Shown here piece after piece: positions 7,896-17,953 of a stretch of 64,000 nucleotides of DNA. The stretch spans positions 248,001 to 312,000 of the forward strand of contig NZ_FNSN01000003.1 of assembly GCF_900105345.1 (NCBI RefSeq), read 5' to 3'. Numbering within the stretch: the stretch's first letter is position 1; every line of letters starts with the position of its first letter. Origin of the DNA: Arthrobacter woluwensis (lineage in GTDB: Bacteria > Actinomycetota > Actinomycetes > Actinomycetales > Micrococcaceae). Below the pieces are notes generated by a model. The model searched no databases. It saw nothing but the letters and a program-made list of their open reading frames with translations, and had not been told where the DNA came from. The position numbers were made by a program, and so were the translations under genes.

Positions 7896-8534
7896 TCAGG
7901 ACGCCGCGGCCGCGGCGTCCGCAGCGGCACGGAGCAGAAGAGCCGTCGACTGGGATCCGGGATCGCGATGCCCTGCGCTGCGCTCGCCCAGATAGCTGGC
8001 CCTGCCCTTCCGCGCCACAAGCGGCTCCGTGGCGGCGGCGCCCTCCTCGGCGGCCTTCGCGGCGCGGTCCAGGAGTTCGGCGGGGCTCTCCCCCACGGCG
8101 GCCTGGGCGGCGTCGACGGCGGGCGTCCAGGCGTCGATCATGGTCTTGTCCCCCGGCTCGGCCTTACCCCGGGCGACGATCCCGTCGCGGGCCGCCGCCA
8201 GGGCCGCCACCAGAGCCTCGGAGTCCAGTTCCTCGGCATCTCCCAGGGCCGTGGCCGCCCGCAGGAACGCCGTCCCGTAGAGGGGCCCGGCGGCGCCGCC
8301 CACCTTCGACATGAGGGACATCGCCACCGACTTCAGGGCCGCGCCAGGGGTCGCCGGGGGCTGCTCCTCCAGCTTGGCCAGCGCCGCCGTGAACCCGCGG
8401 TCCATGTTCTCCCCGTGGTCGGCGTCCCCGATGGCCCGGTCCAGTTCGATGAGCGCCATCCGGTTCTCCGCGAGCACCGCGCCCGAACGGCGCAGCCAGT
8501 CGAGGGCCCAGGCGAGGTCGAGCGTCTGCGCCAT
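7896..8534 (-). CDS. dhaL: Dihydroxyacetone kinase subunit DhaL
   Basis: DhaL is the nucleotide-binding subunit that phosphorylates dihydroxyacetone held by DhaK. The protein has 212 residues. The Mg-ADP site is visible as Asp32, Asp37 and Asp39 in LDRAIGDADHG. A glycine-rich stretch (SKVGGAAGPLYGTAF) and the C-terminal lid (RKGRASYLGERSAGHRDPGS) are typical. ATG 8534 is chosen because GGTGGGGGG precedes it and it starts 2 bp after the dhaK stop; an in-frame GTG at 8549 would overlap dhaK. Confidence 0.93.
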   Translation of the reverse strand: MAQTLDLAWALDWLRRSGAVLAENRMALIELDRAIGDADHGENMDRGFTAALAKLEEQPPATPGAALKSVAMSLMSKVGGAAGPLYGTAFLRAATALGDAEELDSEALVAALAAARDGIVARGKAEPGDKTMIDAWTPAVDAAQAAVGESPAELLDRAAKAAEEGAAATEPLVARKGRASYLGERSAGHRDPGSQSTALLLRAAADAAAAAS

Positions 8535-8536
8535 GG

Positions 8537-9538
8537 TCAGACCCCCCACCGGAGTGCCGCGGTGTGCACGGGAGCGTCCCAGAGTTCCACCAGCTCATCG
8601 TCCAGTTTCAGAACGGAGATCGAGCAGCCCTGCATCTCGAGCGCCGTGATGTAGCTGCCCACCAGGCTCCGCTGCACCTCGAGCCCGGCTTCCGCGAGGA
8701 TCTGGGAGGCGGCCCGGAAGACGATGTAGAGCTCGCTCTGCGGGGTGCCGCCCATGCCGTTCACGAAGAGCAGCACCTTCTGACCCGGCGCGGCCTGGAG
8801 ATCCTCCAGAACCGGGGACAGCAGCCGCGCGGTGATGGCGTCGGCGTTCTCGAGCGGGATGCGGTGCCGGCCGGGCTCACCGTGGATGCCGATGCCGATC
8901 TCGATCTCGTCCTCGGCCAGGTCGAAGCTCGGGACCCCGGCGTGCGGGACGGTGCAGGCGCTGAGGGCCACGCCCATGGTGCGGACGTTCTGGTTGACGC
9001 GATTGGCGATCTCCTCGACGGCGTCCAGCGAGTCGCCCCGCTCCGCGGCGGCGCCGGCGATCTTCTCCACCAGCACCGTGCCGCCGACACCACGGCGGCC
9101 GGCGGTGTAGAGCGAGTCCTCGACCGCGACGTCGTCGTTCACCAGGACCGAGCGCACGTCCACGCCTTCGGCCTGCGCGAGTTCGGCGGCGGTCTCGAAG
9201 TTCAGCACGTCCCCGGTGTAGTTCTTGACGATCTGCACGACGCCGGCGCCCGAGTTCGCAGCGAGGGTCGCCGGGAGGATCTGGTCGGGGGTGGGGCTGG
9301 TGAAGACGGCGCCCGGAACGGCGGCGTCCAGCATCCCGAGTCCGACGAATCCGGCATGCAGCGGCTCGTGCCCGCTGCCGCCACCGGAGACGAGTCCCAC
9401 CTTGCCGGCCACCGGCGCGTCCTTGCGGGCGATGAAGAGCGGATCCGCGGTCACGGTCACCAGGTCGGGGTGGGCGAGGCCGAATCCTTCGACGGCCTCC
9501 TCCACCACTGCGCGAGGGTCATTGATGAGCTTTTTCAT
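8537..9538 (-). CDS. dhaK: Dihydroxyacetone kinase subunit DhaK
   Basis: DhaK binds dihydroxyacetone covalently through a histidine. The protein has 333 residues. SGGGSGHEP (51-59) and GDVLNF (109-114) form the substrate pocket, and His219 in GIGIHGEPG is the hemiaminal-forming residue. It is the first gene of the PTS-dependent operon. No dhaR regulator or glycerol facilitator gene lies nearby, so the source of dihydroxyacetone is not shown by context. Confidence 0.95.
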   Translation of the reverse strand: MKKLINDPRAVVEEAVEGFGLAHPDLVTVTADPLFIARKDAPVAGKVGLVSGGGSGHEPLHAGFVGLGMLDAAVPGAVFTSPTPDQILPATLAANSGAGVVQIVKNYTGDVLNFETAAELAQAEGVDVRSVLVNDDVAVEDSLYTAGRRGVGGTVLVEKIAGAAAERGDSLDAVEEIANRVNQNVRTMGVALSACTVPHAGVPSFDLAEDEIEIGIGIHGEPGRHRIPLENADAITARLLSPVLEDLQAAPGQKVLLFVNGMGGTPQSELYIVFRAASQILAEAGLEVQRSLVGSYITALEMQGCSISVLKLDDELVELWDAPVHTAALRWGV

Positions 9539-9644
9539 GGGACTACCTGCCTTGTCTCGGAGCGCCTCATTGTGACCCTACTACCAGCGCCCGGAGCACG
9601 GTAGAGGGACGGGCTGGAAGCGTCCTGGGGGTTGTCCGTGAAGC

Positions 9645-10157
9645 TCAGAGCTGGCGGATCATGCGGGTGTTGCCGAGGGTGTTCGGCTTGACCCGGGCGA
9701 GGTCCAGGAACTCGGCGACGCCCTCGTCATGGGAGCGCAGCAGCTCGGCGTAGACGGCCGGATCGACGGCGCTCTGGTCCGCCATGACCTCGAATCCGTG
9801 GCGCTGGAAGAAGCCGACCTCGAACGTCAGGCAGAACACGCGGCTGACCCCGAGCGCGCGGGCCTCGTCCAGGAGGCGCTTGACCAGGGCGTGCCCCACG
9901 CCCCTGCCGCGCCAGCTGTCCGCGGCGGCGAGGGTGCGGATCTCGGCGAGGTCCTCCCACATGACGTGGAGGGCGCCGCAACCGATCAGCTCGCCCTCGG
10001 AGGACTCGGCGACGCGCAGTTCCTGAATGCCTTCGTAGTAGGCGACCGTCTCCTTGGCCATGAGGATGCGCTCCTCGGCCAGCGGCGCCACGAGTCGCTT
10101 GATCCCCGGGACGTCGGAGGTGCGGGCGGGGCGGAGCGTGAAGTCGGCTGCTGGCAT
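9645..10157 (-). CDS. argA: GNAT N-acetyltransferase, short ArgA-type N-acetylglutamate synthase
   Basis: A 170-residue single-domain GNAT protein. It closely follows the pattern of the short mycobacterial ArgA (Rv2747 type), which acetylates glutamate or glutamine for arginine synthesis: RPARTSDVPGIKRL at the N-terminus, LIGCGALHVMW, the acetyl-CoA loop RGRGVGHALV, and the C-terminal EFLDLARVKPNTLGNTRM. ATG 10157 follows GGAGGA with almost no spacing, so the start is slightly uncertain. It stands alone, with no arg genes adjacent. Confidence 0.8.
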   Translation of the reverse strand: MPAADFTLRPARTSDVPGIKRLVAPLAEERILMAKETVAYYEGIQELRVAESSEGELIGCGALHVMWEDLAEIRTLAAADSWRGRGVGHALVKRLLDEARALGVSRVFCLTFEVGFFQRHGFEVMADQSAVDPAVYAELLRSHDEGVAEFLDLARVKPNTLGNTRMIRQL

Positions 10158-10317
10158 TCCTCCATCGTAGGGCTTGCCCCCGGCCCCGGTTGAACGTGCG
10201 ACGCAGGGTGGACGCCGCCCCGGAGAGACGGATGACGTCACAGTCGTTCGACTGGCCCCTTGACGGAGCGCCCCCTACCTTGGGGTTCCGCCGCACAACA
10301 GCAGGAGGACCCCGAAG

Positions 10318-10848
10318 ATGCCGTCCCGTTCACCCAGAGAACGCACGTTATGCCCCACCGAAGCCACCGGACGTGCCGCGGCAGTCCTGAGGATCCTGCT
10401 CGGCGCGATCTTCTCTTGGTCTTTTCTGGACAAGCTCTTCGGGCTGGGATTCGACACTCAGCCCTGCGAATCACTCCTCGCCGGAGTCAGTCCGACCCGC
10501 GAGTATCTGGAACAGTTGGACGGCTGGTTTGCCGGCCCTCTGGAGTCTCTTGCCGGCCTTCGGTGGGTCGATTTCGGTTTCATGGGAGGTCTCGGCCTGC
10601 TAGGGCTGATGCTGTTGGCCGGCATCGGCCTGCGCGCCGCAGCCTGGTGCGGCACACCGTTGCTGGTGCTCATGTGGCTGAGTGCTCTGCCGCTCCAGCA
10701 GAACCCCGCCCTCGACGAGCACGTCATCTACGCCGCGGCCCTCTTCGCCCTTGCCGCCAGTGACGCAGGCCGGACCTGGGGATTCGCGTGCCGCTGGCGG
10801 GCGTTCCTGGCTGCTCGCGCGCCGAGGCTCCTTCCAATCCTCGGCTGA
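10318..10848 (+). CDS. DoxX-like integral membrane protein
   Basis: A 176-residue protein with about four membrane segments, starting with VLRILLGAIFSWSFLDKLFGLGF, a pattern seen in DoxX and related small quinone-linked or thiosulfate-related membrane proteins. A loop with SLLAGVSPTREYLEQLDGWF lies between segments one and two. ATG 10318 has AGGAGG upstream (about 10301-10306). It is monocistronic, and its upstream region is shared with divergent argA. Family assignment is by hydropathy and the N-terminal motif only. Confidence 0.65.
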   Translation: MPSRSPRERTLCPTEATGRAAAVLRILLGAIFSWSFLDKLFGLGFDTQPCESLLAGVSPTREYLEQLDGWFAGPLESLAGLRWVDFGFMGGLGLLGLMLLAGIGLRAAAWCGTPLLVLMWLSALPLQQNPALDEHVIYAAALFALAASDAGRTWGFACRWRAFLAARAPRLLPILG

Positions 10849-10907
10849 GATCGCGTCCCAGAACCGCGGCCAGACGCCTTGGTCTCACCACCGCCGCGCT
10901 TCCGGGC

Positions 10908-10976
10908 TGAGTCCGCTGGCGAGGTGGTGAGTCCGCTGCACGATGTAGCGGACTCACCCCCTCCGTAGCGGACTCA
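10908..10976. repeat. Intergenic palindrome, family B copy 1 (four-motif architecture)
   Basis: TGAGTCCGCT occurs at 10908-10917 and 10928-10937, and its reverse complement AGCGGACTCA occurs twice on the other side, ending at 10957 and 10976. The element is thus a double dyad: motif, motif, loop, inverted motif, inverted motif. It lies 60 bp after the DoxX-like gene. A separate GC-rich terminator for clpC follows at 11022. Same architecture as 56915-56979. Confidence 0.88.
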
Positions 10977-11021
10977 CGCGGGGAGGGTCACGCGGGGAGG
11001 GATGGACCTCAGGGCATGCGA

Positions 11022-11061
11022 AAGGCCGGCGACGGCGGGTCTCCCCTCCGTCGCCGGCCTT
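11022..11061 (-). terminator. clpC transcription terminator
   Basis: AAGGCCGGCGACGG (11022-11035) pairs with its reverse complement at 11048-11061 around a 12-nt loop, 42 bp downstream of the clpC stop. Read on the minus strand, the hairpin ends in TT followed by TCGC, so the U-tract is weak. Confidence 0.75.
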
Positions 11062-11102
11062 CACTCATGCACGGTCTTCAGCGACCCGCGGTGCTGCGGG
11101 CC

Positions 11103-13640
<2,538 letters not shown>

Positions 13641-13769
13641 TTCGCCACACTCCTCAGATACGACGTAATTAGATGCTACGTGCGGACCAGCGGCTTGTGG
13701 GGCGTGTTCGCCAGAGGGGGAATCACCCCGACTTGCGCGGACATGGAAGAAGGCACGGGAACGGACACG

Positions 13770-13809
13770 GAAAAGGCCGGCCCGGGACTCTGAAGTCCAG
13801 GACCGGCCT
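13770..13809 (-). terminator. lsr2 intrinsic terminator
   Basis: On the minus strand, AGGCCGG pairs with CCGGCCT around an inner GGACT/AGTCC stem, followed by TTTTCC. It begins 20 bp after the lsr2 stop and separates lsr2 from clpC. Confidence 0.8.
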
Positions 13810-13829
13810 CGAAGCCGTCGACCCTGAGG

Positions 13830-14153
13830 TCAGCTGTTGGCCTTGTGGTACGCCTCGATGATGTCGGCGTGCACGCGGCCGCGAGAGCTGACCTTGTAGC
13901 CGTTCTCCTGAGCCCACTTGCGGATCTGGGCGGTGTCCTGCCCCTTCGCCGCGGCGCGCTTCGGAGTGCGGGTGGTGCTGGTCACCCGGCGGGCGACAGT
14001 GATGTATTCCTCAAAAGCGCCCCGGAACTTCTGAGCATTTTCAGCGGAGAGATCAATCTCATAGTTGTTTCCATCCAGCCCGAAGCGGATGGTTTCATCG
14101 GCTACGCCGCCGTCGACGTCGTCGACAAGAATGATTTTGACTCGCTGTGCCAT
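13830..14153 (-). CDS. lsr2: Lsr2 nucleoid-associated protein
   Basis: Lsr2 is the actinobacterial H-NS-like protein that bridges DNA and silences AT-rich, often horizontally acquired, genes. It has 107 residues. The N-terminal oligomerisation domain is VKIILVDDVDGGVADETIRFGLDG. The C-terminal DNA-binding domain has the AT-hook-like RGR in SSRGRVHADIIEAYHKA. ATG 14153 is preceded by GGGAG at good spacing. It has its own promoter (14225-14253) and terminator. Confidence 0.97.
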   Translation of the reverse strand: MAQRVKIILVDDVDGGVADETIRFGLDGNNYEIDLSAENAQKFRGAFEEYITVARRVTSTTRTPKRAAAKGQDTAQIRKWAQENGYKVSSRGRVHADIIEAYHKANS

Positions 14154-14224
14154 GAACTATGGCTCCCATCGTGTGGTGGTTAAAGCAGGTCATACGACCC
14201 GTATTGGCTGCGCCCCCGCACTAA

Positions 14225-14253
14225 AGTATGGACGAATCAATTCAATGAGTCAA
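14225..14253 (-). promoter_or_regulatory. lsr2 promoter
   Basis: On the minus strand, TTGACT (14253-14248) and CATACT (14230-14225) are separated by exactly 17 bp in a locally AT-rich stretch, upstream of the lsr2 start at 14153. This is one of the best consensus promoters in the window. It predicts a leader of about 60 nt. Confidence 0.7.
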
Positions 14254-14262
14254 TAATCCGGA

Positions 14263-14454
14263 TTAGTCAGCACTCGAATTATTCGCCGAGCCGCCGGATT
14301 CACCGTTGTTATTCTTTGCCCTGGCGTCCCACTCTTCCTCCGCCTTGGCGAGCGCCTCACGCTCCGAACGGTCCGCATTCAGCAAAGCGCGGATGGCGAA
14401 CCAGAACAGCAGGCCGACGACGAGGGACGGCAGAATAACGGCGATGTATTCCAT
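14263..14454 (-). CDS. Small single-pass membrane protein, function unknown
   Basis: 63 residues: one N-terminal membrane segment (about 4-24, IAVILPSLVVGLLFWFAIRAL) followed by a charged, Asn/Ser-rich cytoplasmic tail. Its ATG is one base after the lysS stop, so it is translated from the lysS message. Base composition is less GC rich than its neighbours. Such short proteins recur behind lysS in Arthrobacter-like genomes as far as I recall, but no function is known to me. Confidence 0.75.
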   Translation of the reverse strand: MEYIAVILPSLVVGLLFWFAIRALLNADRSEREALAKAEEEWDARAKNNNGESGGSANNSSAD

Positions 14455-14455
14455 A

Positions 14456-15967
14456 TCAGTTCGCCTCTGGCTTGAGGAGGGGGAAGAGAATCGTCTCGCG
14501 GATTCCGGCGCCGGTGAAGAGCATCACCAGCCGGTCCACGCCGAGGCCGATGCCACCCATGGGCGGGGCGCCGTATTCGAGGGCGCGCAGGAAATCCTCG
14601 TCCAGCTGCATCGCCTCGTCATCGCCGGCGGCGGCCAGACGGGACTGTTCCGTCAGACGCTCGCGCTGGATCACGGGGTCGATCAGCTCGGAGAACGCGG
14701 TGCCGCGCTCCATGCCGCCGATGATCAGATCCCAGGCCTCGATCAGCCGGCCGTCTTCGCGGTGCGGGCGGGCAAGCGGCTGGGCCGACGGCGGATAATC
14801 GTAGACGAAAGTCGGATTCAGCAGGGTCGGTTCCACGATCTCGCCGAAAAGCTCCACCACGAGTTTTTCCGCACCCCATGCCGGGTCGATCTTCACGTCG
14901 TGCTTTTCAGCGATCGCACGCAGTTCTTCCTCGGTGGTGTCCGGGGTGATTTCCTGACCCACGGCACTGGAGAGACCGGGATAGACACCGAGCCAGGCCC
15001 ATTCCCCGCCGAGGTCGATTTCGCCGGCCTCGGTCTGGATCACGCGGCCCGCGCCTATTGCGTCGGCAGCGTCCAGGATGATCTCTTTCATGCGCTCGGC
15101 CATCACGAATTGATCGGCCCACGCCTCATAGCATTCCAGAGTGGTGAATTCCGGGCTGTGCGTGGAATCGACGCCCTCATTCCGGAAGACGCGTCCCATG
15201 TCATAGACACGTTCGATCCCGCCCACCACGGCACGCTTCAGATAAAGCTCGGTGGCGATGCGCAGGGTCATCTTCTGGTCGAAGGCGTTGAGGTGGGTCT
15301 CGAACGGGCGGGCCGAGGCGCCGCCGTGGACCAGGTTGAGAATCGGGGTCTCGACCTCCACGTAGCCGTGGCGGTTGAGCGTCTCGCGGATGGACCGCGT
15401 GATCGAGGCGCGGGTGTAGACCATCTGGCGTGCTTCGTCTCGGACCAGGAGGTCGACGTACCGCTGACGGACACGGGTCTCCTCGTTCAGTCCGGCGTGC
15501 AGCACGGGCAGCGGGCGCAGAGCCTTGGAGGCCATCCTCCACGACTCGGCCATGATGGACAGCTCGCCACGGCGGGAGGAGATGACCTCGCCCTTGATGA
15601 AGACGTGGTCGCCCAGGTCGACGAGCGCCTTCCACTGCGCGAGAGCCTCCTCGCCCACCACGGCCAGGCTCAGCATGGCCTGGAGGCGGACGCCGTTGCC
15701 GTCCTGGAGCGTGGCGAAGCAGAGCTTTCCGGTGTTGCGCACGAAGACCACACGGCCCGTGACACCCACGATGTCCCCGGTGGTCTCATCGGCCACGAGG
15801 TGGGCGTACTTCTCACGGATCTCGCCCAGGGAGTGAGTGCGTTCCACCCCCACCGGGTAGGCCTCCATGCCGAGCTCGAGCAGCTTCTGGCGCTTCTCCT
15901 GGCGAACCCGCATCTGCTCGTTCGCGTCGGAGGCCTCGGAAAGGGGGGTGGGGTTTTCAGCAGTCAC
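14456..15967 (-). CDS. lysS: Lysyl-tRNA synthetase, class II
   Basis: Charges tRNA-Lys. 503 residues. An N-terminal OB-fold anticodon-binding domain (TGRVVFVRNTGKLCFATLQD) precedes the class II catalytic core with motif 2 (VFRNEGVDSTHSPEFTTLECY) and motif 3 (GIGLGVDRLVMLFTG). The start is GTG 15967. A TAAACT hexamer at 15981-15976 on the minus strand is a possible -10 placing transcription start almost at the GTG. The 55-bp gap to the divergent hydrolase gene leaves no room for a T-box leader. Confidence 0.97.
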   Translation of the reverse strand: MTAENPTPLSEASDANEQMRVRQEKRQKLLELGMEAYPVGVERTHSLGEIREKYAHLVADETTGDIVGVTGRVVFVRNTGKLCFATLQDGNGVRLQAMLSLAVVGEEALAQWKALVDLGDHVFIKGEVISSRRGELSIMAESWRMASKALRPLPVLHAGLNEETRVRQRYVDLLVRDEARQMVYTRASITRSIRETLNRHGYVEVETPILNLVHGGASARPFETHLNAFDQKMTLRIATELYLKRAVVGGIERVYDMGRVFRNEGVDSTHSPEFTTLECYEAWADQFVMAERMKEIILDAADAIGAGRVIQTEAGEIDLGGEWAWLGVYPGLSSAVGQEITPDTTEEELRAIAEKHDVKIDPAWGAEKLVVELFGEIVEPTLLNPTFVYDYPPSAQPLARPHREDGRLIEAWDLIIGGMERGTAFSELIDPVIQRERLTEQSRLAAAGDDEAMQLDEDFLRALEYGAPPMGGIGLGVDRLVMLFTGAGIRETILFPLLKPEAN

Positions 15968-16010
15968 AGTCCCTTAGTTTACGTGACGCAGAGGGCACCC
16001 ACCTGGACGC

Positions 16011-16016
16011 TAGCAT
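16011..16016 (+). promoter_or_regulatory. -10 element TAGCAT, probable leaderless start of the first hydrolase
   Basis: TAGCAT ends 6 nt before GTG 16023, so the first transcribed base would be at or near the start codon. No Shine-Dalgarno is present. Confidence 0.45.
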
Positions 16017-16022
16017 GGGGTC

Positions 16023-16982
16023 GTGAAGTTCCGGAAGGTCCTGGAAGTTCCCCGCACCGAATCCATCGTCCGTGCCGGGGACGGGGCGGAGTTGGCGATG
16101 GACAGTTATGGCGAGTCGGACGCGGACCGGAGCCTCGTCGTCGTCGGCGGGGCGTTCCTCACCGCGGCGCTCTACCGGCCCTTCGCGCAGGCCTTCGTGA
16201 CCGCCCTTGAATCCGAGGACGACGGCCGCAGCTGGTCCGTGCACGTCTACGACCGCCGCGGGCACGGCCAGTCCCCCGAGCAGGGCCCCGACTACGGCAT
16301 GGACCTGGAGATCGCGGACCTGGAGGCCGTGCTGCGGCACACGGGCGCGAAGCACGTGCTGGGCCATTCGCTGGGCGGTGCCGTGGTGCTCAACGCCGCA
16401 CGGCACAGCGGCTCCGGCCTCGGCGTCTCGCGTCTCTCCGTCTACGACCCGGCGGTCAACATCGACGGCAGCACCCCCGTGGACTGGCTGCCCGCCTTCT
16501 CCCAGGCGGTGAACGACGGCGACGTCCCCCGCGCCATGGCCCGCATGCGGCGGGGCATGCTGCCGGGCACCGCCCTCTCCAGGGCGCCCGAACCGATCCT
16601 CGGCCTGCTCTTCGGCGCGCTCGGCCGGACCAAGGCCAACAAGGTGTTCGCGGAACTCATGCCCGCCTCTGTCGGGGAGCTGAAGGCGGCCCTGGAGGAG
16701 GAGGCGCACGCCGAGGACTTCGCGGGCATCGCGCAGGAATGCTGCATCTTCTACGGCGCCCGCAGCCCCGAGTACTTCAAGCAGACGGCGCGCCTCCTCC
16801 ATGGTTCGGTGCCGGGTCCGCTGCGCCAGGTGCCGCGCTGCGTGCACGGGTCCGTCCCGGCCGTCGGCAAGCGGCTCGTCACGGCCCTCGCCGAGTTCCA
16901 CGTGCACGGCGCCCGCGAGGAACAGCATCGCGGGCGGAAGCGGAAGTCGCCACAGCGCGGGACGGCGGATGCCGCCGCCTGA
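16023..16982 (+). CDS. Alpha/beta-hydrolase (first of tandem pair)
   Basis: 319 residues with the alpha/beta-hydrolase fold. The nucleophile elbow is GHSLGG (HVLGHSLGGAVVLNAA), and an upstream DRRGHGQS motif is typical of the lipase/esterase and haloperoxidase branches. The usual catalytic His near the C-terminus is not clear: the last 50 residues are basic (VHGAREEQHRGRKRKSPQRG) and diverge from the second copy, which keeps GLGHDG. The acid and His may be altered here. It shares its overall pattern with the next gene (LAVYDPAV/LSVYDPAVNIDGS), indicating a tandem duplication. Substrate unknown. Confidence 0.85.
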   Translation: MKFRKVLEVPRTESIVRAGDGAELAMDSYGESDADRSLVVVGGAFLTAALYRPFAQAFVTALESEDDGRSWSVHVYDRRGHGQSPEQGPDYGMDLEIADLEAVLRHTGAKHVLGHSLGGAVVLNAARHSGSGLGVSRLSVYDPAVNIDGSTPVDWLPAFSQAVNDGDVPRAMARMRRGMLPGTALSRAPEPILGLLFGALGRTKANKVFAELMPASVGELKAALEEEAHAEDFAGIAQECCIFYGARSPEYFKQTARLLHGSVPGPLRQVPRCVHGSVPAVGKRLVTALAEFHVHGAREEQHRGRKRKSPQRGTADAAA

Positions 16983-17013
16983 CGGGTTCATGACTCGTCC
17001 AGGCTGCTCCGCT

Positions 17014-17019
17014 AGGCTC
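17014..17019 (+). promoter_or_regulatory. -10 element TAGGCT, probable leaderless start of the second hydrolase
   Basis: TAGGCT ends 5 nt before ATG 17025 and no Shine-Dalgarno lies between, so the second hydrolase appears to have its own leaderless promoter rather than depending on read-through. Confidence 0.45.
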
Positions 17020-17024
17020 GTGAC

Positions 17025-17858
17025 ATGAAGCGTGAGTTGGTGCGCACCGCTGACGGTGCCGAGCTGGAACTGAACACCTACGCCGGGGGCGAGGACGCCG
17101 CGGGGCCGGGCGTCGTCGTGGTGATCGGATCGCTGGTCACCGCCGCCGATTACGCCAAATTCGCCAAGGCCCTCTCCGAGGCGCTGAAGCGGCCGGTCCA
17201 CGTGCTGAACCGCCGCGGCCAGGGCAAATCGACGCCGCAGACCGACTCCTACTCCCTCGAGCAGGACGTCGAGGATCTGAAGGCCGTGCTGGAGCACACC
17301 GGCACGCGCGATCTCTTCGGCCACAGCTTCGGCGGCGCGCTCGTGCTGCATGCGGCCCGCAGCATCCCCGTGGACCACCTGGCCGTCTACGACCCGGCCG
17401 TCTCGATCGACGGCAGCGTCCAGGCGCCGTGGATCGGCGAGTACGAGGCCGCCCGCGCCGCCGGCGACACCGAGAAGGCCCTCGCGATCGTGATGCGCGG
17501 CCTGGAACCGCACGGCGCCCTGTCCCGCATGCCGCTGCACATGCTGACGCTCGGCAACAAGCTGACCGCCACCACCGGCTTCGGCAAGGAGATGCGCGAA
17601 CAGCTCCCCAACGGCGTCCGCGAGATCAAGGCCATGATCGCCGCCGACATGTCCGCCGAGCCGTTCCTGGAACTGCCGCTCGAAACCCTCATCATGGTCG
17701 GCGAAAAGAGCCCGGCGTACTTCGGGGTGGCCTGCGGCCGTCTGCACGAGGTGCTGTCCGGCTCCGCGTACAGCGTGATCCCCGGCCTCGGCCACGACGG
17801 GGTGAACCGCGCCCCGGCCCGCCTGATCGAGCCGCTCGCGGAGTTCTTCGCGGGCTGA
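17025..17858 (+). CDS. Alpha/beta-hydrolase (second of tandem pair)
   Basis: 277 residues. The nucleophile elbow is GHSFGG (LFGHSFGGALVLHAA), preceded by NRRGQGKS. The catalytic His is probably the one in IPGLGHDGVNRAP near the C-terminus. It is a paralogue of the preceding gene: both carry VYDPAVSIDGS or VYDPAVNIDGS at the same place and the same GDxxRA/GDTEKA helix. It ends just before a perfect palindromic terminator shared with the convergent efflux gene. Confidence 0.87.
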   Translation: MKRELVRTADGAELELNTYAGGEDAAGPGVVVVIGSLVTAADYAKFAKALSEALKRPVHVLNRRGQGKSTPQTDSYSLEQDVEDLKAVLEHTGTRDLFGHSFGGALVLHAARSIPVDHLAVYDPAVSIDGSVQAPWIGEYEAARAAGDTEKALAIVMRGLEPHGALSRMPLHMLTLGNKLTATTGFGKEMREQLPNGVREIKAMIAADMSAEPFLELPLETLIMVGEKSPAYFGVACGRLHEVLSGSAYSVIPGLGHDGVNRAPARLIEPLAEFFAG

Positions 17859-17885
17859 CGCCCGCTCCTGCTCGACGAGTTAAAC

Positions 17886-17927
17886 GAACCGGCCGTGTCC
17901 CCTCAGCTGAGGGGACACGGCCGGTTC
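17886..17927. terminator. Bidirectional terminator, perfect 42-bp palindrome
   Basis: GAACCGGCCGTGTCCCCTCAG (17886-17906) is followed directly by its exact reverse complement (17907-17927), with no spacer. It lies between convergent genes, 27 bp from each stop. TTAAAC and GTTCTG flank it, so U-tracts are short. Confidence 0.85.
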
Positions 17928-17953
17928 TGCGTCACGCCTGTGGTCGGCCGCGG

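Noticed and set aside
15968-16022. T-box or other leader control of lysS
   Set aside because: Only 55 bp separate lysS from the divergent gene, and the likely transcription start is near the start codon.
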